In this document: piece by piece, positions 55,001 to 64,000 of the stretch
Layout of the letters: every line of letters starts with the position of its first letter
Position numbering within the stretch: the first letter of the stretch is position 1
Origin: Branchiostoma floridae
Taxonomy: Eukaryota > Chordata > Leptocardii > Amphioxiformes > Branchiostomatidae
Length of the DNA: 64,000 nt
Assembly: GCF_000003815.2 (NCBI RefSeq)
Contig: NC_049979.1
Span: 7,034,729-7,098,728, forward strand
Reading direction: 5' to 3'
Made by a program: the position numbers and the translations under genes
The notes under the pieces: model-generated
Databases searched by the model: none
Told to the model about the DNA's origin: nothing
Seen by the model: only the letters and a program-made list of their open reading frames with translations

Positions 55001-57731
55001 TTAGAGCTGCCAAGGTGAAGTTGTCCAATGGTTGTTCGCATTATAATGTGTTACACCTGGCTGTAATTCAGGGGGGGGGGGGTCGGTTAATGCTTTATAA
55101 CGCAACTGTTCACTTGTCCAGGTTCAATGTCAAGTGGTCGATAAAATTACATTTTGGGATTCCGAAAAATTTTACTAGCAGAACTGGAACACTCTCCTCT
55201 GGAGTACAGCATGGCTTTAAGATACATTAACAATGTAATATTAATCTGTATGTACTAGTATCACCTTCACACCTTGGCATGTGTGATTCAGGACAGTCTG
55301 CAGGGAGTTCTGCACCAGTTTGAGAAAGCACTGGCCCAGTACCAGGACTTCTGGGATAACATGAAGGAGTTGGACAAAAGCACCTGGGTCCTGGAGCCAG
55401 AGAAACCCTCCTACAAGGACACAGTCAGGAGGATAGCTTTGGGTGAGATACTGTAGTTTGGTATTGTATTGTATTTTTCATGGATTATGGGATCCTGTGG
55501 TATGGCCAGCCTGCACCTGCAGGTGGAGACCTTTGAATTCTGGTACTGTAGATACAGAACTGTTCGCGGAGGTTTAATGTTCGCGGTTTTTGCAATGGCC
55601 GCTTTACTGCGAACTTAAAACCACCACAAACATTTTCCCATGGCATGAAGAGACTGCAGTGCATGGTACTACCTCAAACTTAAAATCACAGTGAAAAGTC
55701 CCTTTTACTTCTACCGCGAAATTAAATCCTCGCCAACTTAACTGCATTACAGTAATCTGCATGTACAAATTATGTTTTCATGGGCTTGCAATATGCATAT
55801 GTTGGAATCATGACAGACCTGTCACTTCTTTTACCACAGGAAACAATGCTTCAGTGCAGATTACTGTTGACCCTGCCCATCCCAGGATGCTGCCTGAGTG
55901 CAGGTTTCTAGGTGCTGACCATGGTAGGCTCCTATGTCCTTACAAAAATAGTTAGAATGTTATGATTAGGTCATGGTAAGAAATCATACATTACTCTTGT
56001 AAGATTAAGGAAAAAGAGACTCCCTGATGAAAAAGTGATGATTATGTCATTGATTATTCTTTATACAAATGTATTACAATAGTGTGTAAACATTATGTTG
56101 ACAATTTGATTTGATTGAAGACCTAACATGGATAACGTTACTCGTTTTGCAGTGATAAACCCAATAAAGCAGAGTCTGAATGCCAACCTACACTGCTGGT
56201 AGGTGAATACAAAATTCAACCTTTGTTTGTACCTACATGTAGTATACATCTAGCCTGGATAAGTAACAAGGCATGCATATCAATAGTAACAATAGCCCAA
56301 ATCTCCCCTATGTTGTCTCAACTGTTGGTGGTGTTTTGTACAAAAAGGTTTGATAGAGCAGTTGTCACTTTTCTGTAAAAAAATCAGCTAGGCACGAACA
56401 GACTATCGTGGAATCATGTTTGTAGTGGTTTTAGGTCTTGTTGATCTATGGTTGATCTTGTCAACTGTACCAACCATTCGTCTGTACACAGGGATCCCAG
56501 ACAAACTCTACTGCCCAACCTCCAGAATGTTCTAGCGGTGGACTTTCCCTCTCCAGCAAACTCCAGCAAAGAGGTGGGTGTGGACAAAATAAGTATCTTT
56601 TAATTTCTTCAATAGATCCCGGAAGAGATTTACAGTATCCAACATAAACATATAAATAGCTAGCCTGATTAACTCTTGCTTATAGCAGCCCATCCAACAT
56701 TTGCCGGCCTCCTAAGATGGGCTAGTTACAGAGTTTGTGTCACATAAATAGCCAAGATGAAGCCATCACTGAATCCTGAATGGTACCAGGACTGACTGCT
56801 TTTATCCCAACTTGAGAAATGTATTAATCATGATTGAGTATCACTCTAAATACTGTAATTCATGATTTTTTAAATTTACTTTAATGTTCATGGTTTTCAC
56901 GGTGATGACTGTGATGTGAACTTATAATTACTGATAACAAATAAATCGCTGACATTTTTTATGCACACCTGCTGCCACTTTGAACATTTAGTTCCGAGAG
57001 CAAGTTAAATTTTCTCAGACCGTGAAAATTTGGTACGGAGAAGACAAAGTGAATTACGGTAGTCTAAGCTGTTTGAATTGACTTGTTTTCCCAGGACTTT
57101 AACATGGCCTGTAGTATCTGCTATGCCTACCGACTGGGAGAGGAGATACCTGATAGGGCATGTGATGACCCGAGATGCAGCAGGCCATTCCATACCACCT
57201 GTCTTATAGAGGTGTAGTATTAAATGTTTACTTCTTTTTGGTTTTGTGTACGAATGTTTGATTCACATTATGCAAAGTAGGGGTGGGTATCGGTACAGAA
57301 TAGTCAGCTCCAGGCCTTTAAAATTTTGTTTTATTGACCTGTATTCTTTCTCCACACCAATCTACAAGTATTAATTTTGTTTTTGTTCCAGTGGCTAAGG
57401 GCACTGCCATCAACTAGGATGAGCTTTAATGTCATCTTTGGAGAGTGCCCATACTGTAGTAAGGTAAGCTAACAATGAGTATTTCTTCTCAATGAATATT
57501 TTGGTTTTAATTCTTTTATTCAGTCTTTCTAGATATAGACAACACTATGGACAAAGCAGATAAATGCTTCAAACTTGAAGTACAAAAATACTTTTCTGCT
57601 TGAATACACAGTAAGGCCTTAGGGTGGAAATAGCAACTATTAAAATAATACAAAACAATATTTCTCTCTAATACATTTACCTAATTTTGTCTTTACAGCC
57701 TATCACAGTAAAGATGACTGCAGCCAGATAG
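52093..57731 (+). CDS. FANCL: Fanconi anaemia E3 ubiquitin ligase FANCL
   Basis: Fourteen exons: 52093-52188, 52595-52653, 53080-53140, 53364-53420, 53687-53778, 54021-54117, 54678-54746, 55292-55442, 55840-55923, 56153-56198, 56492-56573, 57095-57211, 57392-57463 and 57699-57731. Phases agree throughout, giving 371 residues; human FANCL has 375 residues and 14 exons. It is the catalytic E3 of the Fanconi core complex, monoubiquitinating FANCD2/FANCI with UBE2T at DNA crosslinks. The N-terminal ELF domain starts CPMLLPQNTQATLYDGFI. The double RWD (UBC-RWD/DRWD) region includes LGWDRLAYIDPSF, STWVLEPEKPS and HPRMLPECRFLGADH. The C-terminal RING has CSICYAYRLGEEIPDRACDD, CSRPFHTTCLIEWLRALPS, FNVIFGECPYCSKPITVKM, so all zinc ligands are present. 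A poly(A) signal AATAAA lies at about 57886. Confidence 0.97.
54136..54264. mobile_element. MITE, TAGTCTCCAAGCAG family
   Basis: TAGTTTCCAAGCAGACCCTA is mirrored by TAGGGTCTGCTTGGAGACTA. Flanks ATGAAGGAG (54127-54135) and ATGAAGGAA (54265-54273) look like a 9-bp duplication with one mismatch. It begins 19 bp after the end of FANCL exon 6. Confidence 0.9.
55544..55754. mobile_element. TACTGTA..GTTCGCGG-type MITE
   Basis: TACTGTAGATACAG at the left, TGCATTACAGTA at the right, with GTTCGCGGAGGTTTAATG and ACCACCACAAACATT inside. FANCL intron 8. Confidence 0.7.
56851..57061. mobile_element. TACTGTAATTCAT-type MITE, diverged
   Basis: TACTGTAATTCATG at the left and GTGAATTACGGTA at the right, with GTTCATGGTTTTCACGGTGA inside. 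FANCL intron 11, ending 33 bp before exon 12. Confidence 0.6.
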
Positions 57732-59228
57732 CAGAGGGCTCAGATAGCAGTGGGAATAGGTGGCAGCAACCGTTGCAAGTCTGCAATATCACAGGATACA
57801 CTCTAGAACACTAACCTGGTCAATCGTTTCTGTAGCTGATGGAATGAATTTGCCAAACTTGCCAACAATAGAAAGGAATTCCACCAATAAACATTTTTGT
57901 CATTTTCTGACCCTGTAAAAAAAGGGTCAAGTAAGCCAAGTTTACTACAAGCTATCACTGAAGTGAAACTGTGTTGTTCAATAATCAATGTTTACTATCG
58001 TTTCAAGGCTACAGACAGCAGGCTACAGTACATTTGCATTTCTACTTTTCTCTTGTAATACTAGTATTCTACCTGGGCATCCAGAGAGCCACCTGGTTTG
58101 ATTTTAATAGCAAAACATGTGACTAAATCATTGATTAGATGTTATATCATCAACAAAGCTGTATTTTTGTCAGAGTGGTAGTTTGCCCTCTTAAAACACA
58201 TTGTGCAAGGAAGATGCTAATACATGTACTAGTTAAAACAGTTTTGTGAAGACTACATACAAGCCAGAGGTAAAGTATGGCTTGTACATCTTCTATTTAG
58301 ATATTTTTCTTGGAATGTCTATTACATAACAATACCATTCTTATATTGTAGCACTTGCTATGTTTGAGGCATATATCTTAAAGCCTAATAGAGGGTTACA
58401 ACAAAGACAGAGGTTCTTAGTTTCTATTTGGTGACAGAGTTAGCTTGTGTTGTACAAAAGAGTGTAAATATACTGTTCAATATTCTACCCACATGTGTCC
58501 ATGTTAAAACAAAGTACTTAAGTGCTTGAAAATCCAAGTTCAACTAATTGTAACTTAGTCTTCAGATTAGTGACTCTACTGTAAGCCTGTCCAACTGATC
58601 CATTGGTCACTGTAAATTGCTGTCTACAGTTCCATTGTGCTGTCTTTAAAGACAAAGTACAGAACAATCTATAGTTGTTATTACAAGTGAAAGAGGGTGA
58701 AGGTAGATCCATGGCCTAGGGGCAATGGGTTTGACTGTGTCCAGGGCACAGTATTTGAAGGCAAAGTCCATTAGTGTTCTTCTGCCACCTTTTACCTCAC
58801 CAACTTAAGTCAGGTACCATTTTTGTGTGAAGAAAGTCATGTAAAAAGCCTTTTCCATGGACACAGCCAGGAATTGAACCTGTAACCTCTTTACCTCGCG
58901 TGAGCTAGCCTGCAGACACTCTACCATTCAATGTCACAATAAAGTTTGTTGTCAGCCATGGTTGACAGGTGGCAATTGGTGACATTTCAAGTCTTTATTG
59001 CTAAGCCTTACAGCAATGAAAGCCCCAGGTCCACCTTAGCAAGAATGCTTAGCACAAGGTCATAAATATTCTATAAATCTGTTTTGCCATTACATGTACT
59101 TATCTTTTATGAGCTGTTGTGCATAAAGCCACCTATCGTTTCTTAATTGATACAAAAAGCTAGTCAGGTGTTTGAACCATAATAGGCACTCATCGTAATT
59201 CTGTAAAGGCTTATTCTTCGTGGAATCC
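57732..59228. other. Tail-to-tail spacer between FANCL and VRK
   Basis: It holds the two 3' untranslated regions: AATAAA for FANCL near 57886 and a minus-strand signal (TTTATT) for VRK near 58994. A tRNA-derived repeat lies at about 58690-58930. No further gene is seen. Confidence 0.65.
58690..58930 (-). mobile_element. tRNA-derived SINE, probable
   Basis: On the minus strand, a box A-like TGGTAGAGTGTC (58915-58926) is followed about 35 bp on by a box B GGTTCAATTCC (58870-58880), the spacing of a tRNA-type pol III promoter. The region does not fold into a complete tRNA (TGCAGGCTAGCTCACGCGAG replaces the anticodon arm). The downstream body and end are uncertain. Confidence 0.5.
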
Positions 59229-62200
59229 TCATGTTCCATTGGACAGTCTTCCTCTGGCCATCAGGCCTGGGGAAGTCTGTGTGGCAATGGTGCTCAAGGC
59301 ACGGGCCTTCCTACCTCGCTTTGCAGCCGCTGAAAGAAAACAAGACTAAAGCACTGAACATGTTCAAATGATAAGGAATGACACCAAGAATGTCAGAATG
59401 ATTGTTTGAAACTCAGGTAAGACTACATGCACATGAACGAGTAACAAGGTCTTCCAATTAATTCCAATGTGACATGATTGTAAAAACAGGTGAGATAACA
59501 TAGAAAGTTGGATCACGATGTCTCAGTAACAAATATTTGTATTTTAGGATTTCGATTCTAAAAACATGAAACATTCCTCTAAATCAATGATACCTGCTTT
59601 GGGCTTGGGTGACTTGGATGCTGGTGACTTTGCTTTCCTCGATTTTGCTGCTACATAAGGTTATAGATATAGAAATAAAGGTTGAGTAATAACAGATTTT
59701 TGGCATCTTTCAAAAATGTCAGTCACTCTTAGTCTTATTACATCTTATTGACAAAATGTTTCCCGCTTACCTTTGGCCTTTGCAGCTTTCGGTTTTGGTT
59801 TTGGGGAAGGAGAGTCTGAGTCTGAATCATCATAAACCCTCTTCTTCACTGCTTGCTTTCTTGGTGCTGCTTTTTTCTTAGGGGGTGGCGAGACATCCGA
59901 GTCATCAGATCTCCTCTTTACGGCTTTCTTTTTAGGAGCTGCTCTCTTCTTAGGGGAAACAGACCGGCCTTTCTGTGGACTCTGAACATCATCGTCTGTG
60001 CTGGATTTGATTTGTCCTTTCTGAAAAAAAACAAAAAAACATTTCACATGGAACATGACAAAATTACATTGATGTACCAATTCAACAACAGATAGTGCCT
60101 ATACCTTACAGCTGTCAATGGTGATTCTTTGAAATGAACAATAGGAGAAAAACGTTCTTGAAGCATTTTGACCACAGTCGGCATTCGAACTGTGCATTTA
60201 CTTTATGCAAGAATAAATTGAATCAGAACATACAATTTGCGTAAAACATTATGGTCATAAGTGTAACACAAATTACCTGCCTTTACTTTTTTTGGTCAGG
60301 AAGAAAAGGCTTGGTTGGTGTTGCTCTGTAGTCCACTACCCATAAATGTTATACCCACCTTGCTGGCCTTTGGTTTTGCGGCAAGAAAGTCAAATTTTCC
60401 ATCATCCTTCCAGCCCGCCTTCTTCAAGGCAGATGTGAACAAGCCTCGGAGATAGTTGTAGTCTGGTCTCTCCTGGTATCTGCTTGAGTTCAACACGAGA
60501 CCACTGGTGTACTCCAGGTACTTCCGCATCTCATCTGTAACAATACAAGCCAGCAGGGCAATGTACATGTACTTCCTTAGGTGACTTTTAGAGCACTGCA
60601 AGGTCCCCTCATCCTCAGAGACATGAAATTACCTCAATAGGGGTACTGTGAATGCATTTAATTTCACAGGGATTTAATTTCGCGTTAGCGGGAAAATGGA
60701 GTTTCCGCAGTGGTTTTGAGTTTGTGGTAGCGCCATAGACTAGTCTTAAGTTCGCGGTGAAGTAGTCACCACAAAAGCCGTGAACATAAAACCATCGCAA
60801 ACATGTCTGCATTTACAGTAGTTTTATATCCGCTATGCAACCTCAAACCAGGGTCTATCTATTACATAGATGCTAAAGATTTGCAAGTATCTTTATAAGA
60901 TTAAGCCAAACTTTATATCTTCCAAGATGAAAATGGTTTGGCACCTCCAAGTTTTGATTTAAGTTGCTATTTGTTATTCTTTGTTGGACAGTTGTTTACC
61001 TGGGCAGTCCCCCTCTGGAAAACAGGCCTTCAACAAAGATGGAATGTTCCTCAAGTATCTGTAGAGCAAAGGAAGAAGATATGGTCAAATGTAAAGCTTA
61101 CCCTATCAGAATGTCAATGTACAAAGGAATCTAACAAAGGCCACAGCAAGTACTTTTCGTGGATGACATCAGCATGCTCATTAATTTTGCCTGATTTGGA
61201 AGAAAAACAAAAACAAACTTTTCCCCCTCCAGAGATGGTGAACATGACTAGAAAGTACCAAAATGGGAGAATATATTGTGTGGTACACTTGATTGCACTT
61301 GAAGAAGTGACACTAGTGAGGAACATGTAGCCATGACCGTAGATGTAAAAATGAAACTACATGTAGTCCGATTGTAGATCTGAGTAAAAGTGGCACCAAT
61401 TAGTAGCCATGACTGTCAACTTGGTAAATGAAACCAGTCTACCACCCTAGTGTCACTTTGTGCACGTCCTGAATGCAAAAAAAATGTTGGCTGCTGTACC
61501 ATGTTTTGTCGCTTCCATTCTGTGTTTATGGTATCTATTTTGAAAATCATGTTTTATCACCTGTATTGTCTTTTTTGCCCTCATTCAATTTGGGGTCTAG
61601 GACTAGATAGGTAGGTAGGTACATTTGTAGGTAGAGTATGTCATCCATAAAACTTATTAAAAGTTCAGATCAAGACCTGGGCCTAATGACTAAGTTAACA
61701 TTTTTTTTTCTTACTTGATCTTCTGGTCCCTGAGATAGTCACAGTTGGCGAGGTTGTCCTCCCAAGGCAACTGTCCACAGAGCCATTGCAGCAGTACATA
61801 ACCAAGGATCTCAATATCTCCTCTTCTAGCCGCAGCTGCCGTGAGGGAAGAACTGTCAAATTCATGTTTAAAAGTTAAACAAAACACCAAAACCTAATTA
61901 ATAAATGCATAGGGCATACTCTAAAGTTATAGATAAACATTTGTAATACTAGAACATAGATGTAAGCTGTAAACTGAACTGAAGGATGATAATAATCTTT
62001 TTCCAAACATGGACTTACGGACACCCTTGTGTGCATCTGAGCTGGTAAACTCTGGAGTCCCGTCGTGTGCCTTCCGTGGATCCTCCTTATAATCCCTGTG
62101 ACCACTGTCGGGCAGGTAGCGATATGCAAGTCCATAGTCAACCAGGTAAACCTGCAGGTTTTATCAAGGTTTTAGCTCCAGCATACATGTACGGTCAAAC

Positions 62201-63846
62201 CTGTCTATAGCGGCCACTCAAGGGACTGGAGAAATATGGCCGCTATAGACAGGTGGCCACTATTTAATAATAGAGAAAATGTTGATCAATTGACCATGAG
62301 CAAGCTACACATGATTTCAGTTCCCACTAATCTTTCTCACCAAGTAACATTGTCTCGATCTGTAAATTCACCGACAAAGACTTGCACTTTATTGCTCAAG
62401 GCATGCATACCTTCTGCTACCGCCAAAATGACCCTGTAAGGAACTCCAAATCCTCCCAAACAAATCCAAGGGACCGACCAAAAGTGGCCACTATGGCCAT
62501 GTGGCTGCCATGCAAAGGTGGCAGCTAATACAGGTTTGACTGTATATGTGTTTTTTCCTGCACTAAGGTGGTACAGGTGTAACCGTGTATGGAAATGTTT
62601 TATGTGAGAAAACAAGACTCATTTCTATTGGAAGCTTCCTAGTCATAACATTGTATTTTTTTGTATGATATTGAGCGAATATCTGTTGGATGAATTAATA
62701 AATTGGATGAGTTTTGCATAACAATACTCTTTGGAGATACAAACATGTGAATAAGATGTTCCTTCTCACCTGATCTTGTGTATCTTTGGTAAATCCCAAT
62801 AAGAGGTTTGACCCCTTAATGTCAGCATGAACAAACTGGTGCTCATGCAAGTATTCCAGGGTGTGCAACTGTAAGTTATGAAAAGATAATTAGTTGTCAC
62901 TTAGAAAAGAAGAACACATGGGATGGACAAAGTCTTGCCAGATTCAAAGTTCAATCTAAGGTTGGACACGTTTATGTGTATACACATATCACAATTTACA
63001 TAGGAAACATCTAATTGATGTGTTTTCAATTCAAACTAGTTTGATTTTAAAGGTTCAGCTATATTCCTCATATCCATTTTTAAGAAAAAAAAAGAACCTC
63101 TTGTGGGTAATTTTTGTATGTCATATTTGACCAAATTTTTTATCAATTGACCATACAGTGTCTAAGGTTTTAAAACCTTCCAGACAGGTAATACTTCCTC
63201 AAACAAAATGTTGTTTGCAATGACTCCCTTAAGTGTCTACTGAGGCATAATACAAAAATCTACTTACAACTTAGTAAACGTACAAGGCTTAGCACAATCA
63301 CAATTTGATATTTGAAATGTTGTTGGCAATGTGTAGAAAGAAGTAAAACAAAAATTTACACAAACAAAATTTGCTGTTTTACCAGTCTTATGGCTAACAT
63401 GGCCACATCTCTCCTGGTGAAAACTTTCCCTGCTGACTCAAACATCTTGTGCAGGTTCTCCCCAAACCTCTCCATCACCATGAACCTCAGCCGCATCTTC
63501 CCTTCATGGGAGCCTGATCCGATGTACCTCGGCACTCCGAGGTGTTTCATCTTCTTAGCTTTCATCCAGTCTCGGACTAAAACAGCACAAACAAATACAA
63601 GAATAGATTTTAAAACATAAGCAGCTCCAATACATCATTTTACTGATTCAAGTGGTAAGAACGACAATAACAATTTACAAAAAACACTACCAAAATTATC
63701 ATAATATCCTCTATGAATGTGCAAATATTTCTCCTCTATGTTTCCATATAAAGTCCATCACGTCTCACATACTTACTCATGTCTTGCTTTGCTGTCCTCA
63801 GGTAGAAGTTTATTTCTGAGAACAGGGGCCCATTGTCATGTGGTTC
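59229..63846 (-). CDS. VRK-family Ser/Thr kinase (VRK1/VRK2 orthologue), 5' exons beyond the window
   Basis: Ten exons: 63846-63777, 63576-63383, 62868-62770, 62151-62019, 61835-61715, 61058-61000, 60534-60359, 60020-59771, 59650-59594 and 59329-59229, phases all consistent, about 419 residues. The N-terminal glycine-rich loop and VAIK-type Lys lie off the right edge. Visible kinase motifs are [37 protein letters not shown], the catalytic loop [13 protein letters not shown], the DYG in [23 protein letters not shown] and [14 protein letters not shown]. VRKs phosphorylate chromatin proteins and BAF in the nucleus. The tail is long and basic, with repeated [17 protein letters not shown] and KRGRKARA blocks and no obvious membrane anchor, which favours a VRK1-like nuclear form. 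It ends [16 protein letters not shown].., a weak match to the VRK1 tail. Confidence 0.95.
60644..60820. mobile_element. TACTGTGAATGCA-type MITE
   Basis: TACTGTGAATGCATTTAAT is mirrored by TGCATTTACAGTA; TTCGCGTTAGCGGGAAAA and TTCGCGGTGAAGTAGTCACC are inside, as in the copy at 51762-51978. Intronic in VRK. Confidence 0.85.
62189..62546. mobile_element. MITE with TACGGTCAAACCTGT ends
   Basis: TACGGTCAAACCTGTCTAT is mirrored by ATACAGGTTTGACTGTA, with GCGGCCACT / AAGTGGCCAC inner repeats. It lies in the VRK intron between the exons at 62019-62151 and 62770-62868. Confidence 0.8.
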
Positions 63847-64000
63847 CTGTAGAAATATTCATTACATACTGGTACAAATTACTGGTATTAGATCTGAAGC
63901 ACGGAATAATGAAACTAACTGTATCAGTAATGGTCTAAGGCTCTACATTCAGTGCAGAGGAACTTCAATGTAGTAATCTGGTTCATGGCACATAACTTAT

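Overview
The window looks like nuclear DNA of an invertebrate chordate, most likely an amphioxus (Branchiostoma). The reasons are intron-rich genes with short GT-AG introns, proteins clearly related to vertebrate ones (GTP cyclohydrolase I, FANCL, a VRK kinase, a BK-channel beta subunit, kelch-like and BRICHOS proteins), and a very dense load of palindromic non-autonomous DNA transposons. This is inferred from the sequence alone; no database was searched. All gene models were built by hand from splice signals, reading phase and family conservation.

Layout. 1-10008 (-): 18 exons of a secreted, probably TIM-barrel glycoside-hydrolase-like protein, cut off at the left edge, with a tRNA-Lys(CTT) gene inside one intron. 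10106-11136: a 1.03 kb foldback element with a 10-bp target-site duplication. 12120-14217 (+): three exons of an unrecognised 329-aa Cys-rich protein. 14903-19486: a 4.58 kb element with near-identical 1.59 kb inverted arms and a perfect 10-bp duplication. 19803-20592 (+): a KCNMB-like channel subunit. 21775-23545 (-): a BTB-kelch protein. 24-27.6 kb: no gene recognised. 27912-31367 (-) and 34115-36719 (+): two divergent BRICHOS paralogues. 38515-40619 (-): a calmodulin-like EF-hand gene with a one-base frameshift as assembled. 40.6-44.6 kb: nested transposons and no gene. 44637-50637 (-): complete GCH1, with an extra copy of its active-site exon in an intron. 52093-57731 (+): complete 14-exon FANCL. 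59229-63846 (-): VRK kinase, lacking its N-terminal exons beyond the right edge.

How the parts relate. GCH1 and FANCL are head to head across about 1.45 kb. FANCL and VRK are tail to tail, the same arrangement as human FANCL-VRK2 on 2p16, so this looks like ancient microsynteny. The two BRICHOS genes share exon sizes and phases and both end in a dibasic site followed by a short hydrophobic tail, which suggests secreted precursors of a small peptide. Much of the rest is palindromic MITEs, several with 9-10 bp target-site duplications of the kind known for Mutator-like transposons.
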